From Actinomyces sp. (GTDB lineage Bacteria; Actinomycetota; Actinomycetes; Actinomycetales; Actinomycetaceae): a stretch of DNA of 5,998 nt. Of the stretch, positions 4,939-5,998 are shown piece by piece. Position 1 is the stretch's first letter, and every line of letters starts with the position of its first letter. The stretch covers positions 1 to 5,998 of the forward strand of contig DUQT01000265.1 in NCBI GenBank assembly GCA_012837655.1, given 5' to 3'. The notes below the pieces were generated by a model. It was not told where the DNA came from and did not search any database. It was given only the letters and a program-made list of their open reading frames with translations. The position numbers and the translations under genes are program-made.

Positions 4939-5906
4939 TGGCTGAGCAGACTGAAACCGTGGGACGCTTTCTTTCCACCCAGCCGGTGGTGCTGAATCTG
5001 CCAACGGCGATCCATGAGCTCCCCACGCGCGGGGGCATGATTCAAGCGCGCTCGGTGCTTTCCAGTCCGGGTGGTGGATTCATCGGCTTGGCCGCAGTGA
5101 GCCACATGGATGTGGAAACCGGCATGCTTTCCGTGTTGGGGACAGGGCCGAACTCGTTCATGATCCGCCAAGAGCTCGAAAAGCACGGCGTTAAGATCCT
5201 GACCGACGAAGTCATTGGCGATATCGGCGTCGCCATCCAACTCGTCGAGGACGACGGCAACACGACCGTCATCATTTCGTCGGGTATCGAAGCCGACCCA
5301 CCAATCGATCGACTCAAGACCATTCCGCTTCAAGAGGGCGATGTTCTGCTGGCGCACGGTGCAGCCCTAGCTACACCGGAGGTTGCCCAAGAGTTCGCCG
5401 AGTGGATCGCGAATGTCGATGAGTCTGTAACTGTCGTGGTTTGCCCGTCGCCGCTCGTGGACCAGATTGACCCGAGCGTTTGGCCGCCACTTTTGGCGCG
5501 CGCTGACGTCCTCACGCTGAATCTGCGCGAGGCGTCCCTGCTGCCACGCATGCTGAAACAGCTTGATGAGACCAAGGATCTGACCTACTACCTAAAGCCC
5601 GACTGCATCCAGGTAAGCCGCATGGGAGCGCTTGGCTGTGAATACCGCGTCGGAGTAGGCGGACAGCGCATAATGGTCCCCGCATTCCCAACCGAGGCAG
5701 TAGACACGTCGGGTGTGGGTGATGTTCACGTCGCTGTGATGTGTGGATCTTTGGCGCGGGGGCAGGACATTGAATCGGCAATCCTGATGGCGAACGCGGC
5801 TGCGGCTGTCATGATTTCGCATGCCTACACGTTCCCCGTGCCTACTATGCGTGAGATTGCTGACGTAATGGCTTTCGGAGGCAGTAACAGCGGCGCGCCA
5901 TCCTAG
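4938..5906 (+). CDS. Divergent PfkB/ribokinase-family carbohydrate kinase
   Basis: The 322-residue protein starts at GTG and is close to the typical family length of about 300. The C-terminal half is a clear PfkB fold: LNLREA at 194-199 holds the NxxE pair N195/E198; VSRMGALGCEY (226-236) is the usual strand-turn-strand; DTSGVGD at 256-262 is the family signature, with catalytic base D262 (GVGD instead of the commoner GAGD); and NAAAAVMI (286-293) matches the ATP-site helix. The N-terminal half is atypical. Aligned by eye with ribokinase, the sugar-binding Asn and Asp of the first strand correspond to T23 and I25, and the GG-K-x-x-N loop reads G45-G-G-F-I-G50, losing both Lys and Asn. Phosphotransfer chemistry therefore looks possible, but the substrate is not an ordinary ribokinase sugar and cannot be named. 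It overlaps the rnj stop by one base. No membrane or export signal is seen. Confidence 0.85.
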   Translation: MAEQTETVGRFLSTQPVVLNLPTAIHELPTRGGMIQARSVLSSPGGGFIGLAAVSHMDVETGMLSVLGTGPNSFMIRQELEKHGVKILTDEVIGDIGVAIQLVEDDGNTTVIISSGIEADPPIDRLKTIPLQEGDVLLAHGAALATPEVAQEFAEWIANVDESVTVVVCPSPLVDQIDPSVWPPLLARADVLTLNLREASLLPRMLKQLDETKDLTYYLKPDCIQVSRMGALGCEYRVGVGGQRIMVPAFPTEAVDTSGVGDVHVAVMCGSLARGQDIESAILMANAAAAVMISHAYTFPVPTMREIADVMAFGGSNSGAPS

Positions 5907-5931
5907 ACATAGAATCCCTGCGCGGTAGCTT
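5904..5931 (+). promoter_or_regulatory. Candidate promoter for the downstream (ftsK-like) gene
   Basis: TAGACA (5904-5909) matches five of six bases of TTGACA and includes the kinase stop codon. It is followed after 16 nt by TAGCTT (5926-5931), a TANNNT-type -10. A start about 7 nt on would fall at 5938, making the next gene nearly leaderless. No Shine-Dalgarno sequence precedes the ATG at 5941. An alternative -10, TAGAAT at 5910-5915, would give a leader of roughly 20 nt. There is no terminator hairpin in the 34-nt gap, so read-through from the rnj operon is also likely. Confidence 0.35.
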
Positions 5932-5940
5932 AGAAATACT

Positions 5941-5998
5941 ATGGCACAAAAATCTCCCGCTAAACGTGGGCGTAAACAAAAGCCCGCAACGCAGAGTA
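5941..5998 (+). CDS. ftsK: N-terminus of a basic protein, probably DNA translocase FtsK (3' end outside window)
   Basis: Only 19 codons are visible: MAQKSPAKRGRKQKPATQS, rich in Lys and Arg. No domain can be seen. The assignment rests on context: in many actinobacteria ftsK/spoIIIE lies shortly downstream of rnj, and actinobacterial FtsK proteins often begin with a basic, Ser/Pro/Thr-rich cytoplasmic tail before four membrane helices. FtsK pumps DNA at the division septum and assists chromosome dimer resolution. The ATG at 5941 is chosen because the frame stays open to the window edge and the promoter candidate lies just upstream. A different basic protein cannot be excluded. Confidence 0.5.
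   Translation, partial: MAQKSPAKRGRKQKPATQS

Overview
The window looks like chromosomal housekeeping sequence from a high-GC Gram-positive (Actinomycetota), and I would guess Actinomycetales. The evidence is a moderately GC-rich composition, the type of DapB (catalytic residues at H132/K136, 247 residues), a 563-residue RNase J of actinobacterial style, genes with no Shine-Dalgarno sequence but a -10 box just upstream of the ATG, and the gene order M16 peptidase - dapB - dapA - rnj - (ftsK). That order matches the mycobacterial and actinomycete backbone, although thyX, often found between dapB and dapA there, is absent. Genus cannot be fixed from sequence reading alone. All genes are on the + strand, and I see no mobile element, CRISPR array, tRNA or rRNA.

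Layout: (1) 2-589, the C-terminal part of an M16 zinc-peptidase-family protein. (2) 616-1359 dapB, with a GNAT acetyltransferase 7 nt behind it (1367-1951), an apparent two-gene unit. (3) 1952-2096, a short spacer with a bulged hairpin and several phased CGTTT-type repeats next to the dapA promoter. (4) 2097-2993 dapA. (5) 2994-3246, a 253-nt non-coding spacer holding two different tandem repeat arrays (30-nt and about 24-nt period), then a perfect 18-bp hairpin, then the rnj -10 box. (6) 3247-4938 rnj (RNase J), with a PfkB-family kinase overlapping its stop codon by one base (4938-5906). (7) 5941-5998, the first 19 codons of a basic protein, probably FtsK by synteny.

Functionally, dapA and dapB encode the first two committed steps of the diaminopimelate/lysine pathway (dihydrodipicolinate synthase and reductase), which feeds both lysine and peptidoglycan synthesis. 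rnj encodes an RNA-maturation and decay nuclease. The GNAT protein and the PfkB-like kinase have no assignable substrate; the kinase keeps its catalytic Asp but appears to have lost the usual sugar-binding residues.

No obviously new multi-gene system is present. The points most worth a second look are the repeat-filled dapA-rnj spacer, the hairpin abutting the rnj promoter, the consistent leaderless architecture of dapB, dapA and rnj, the phased repeats upstream of dapA, and the divergent kinase translationally coupled to RNase J.
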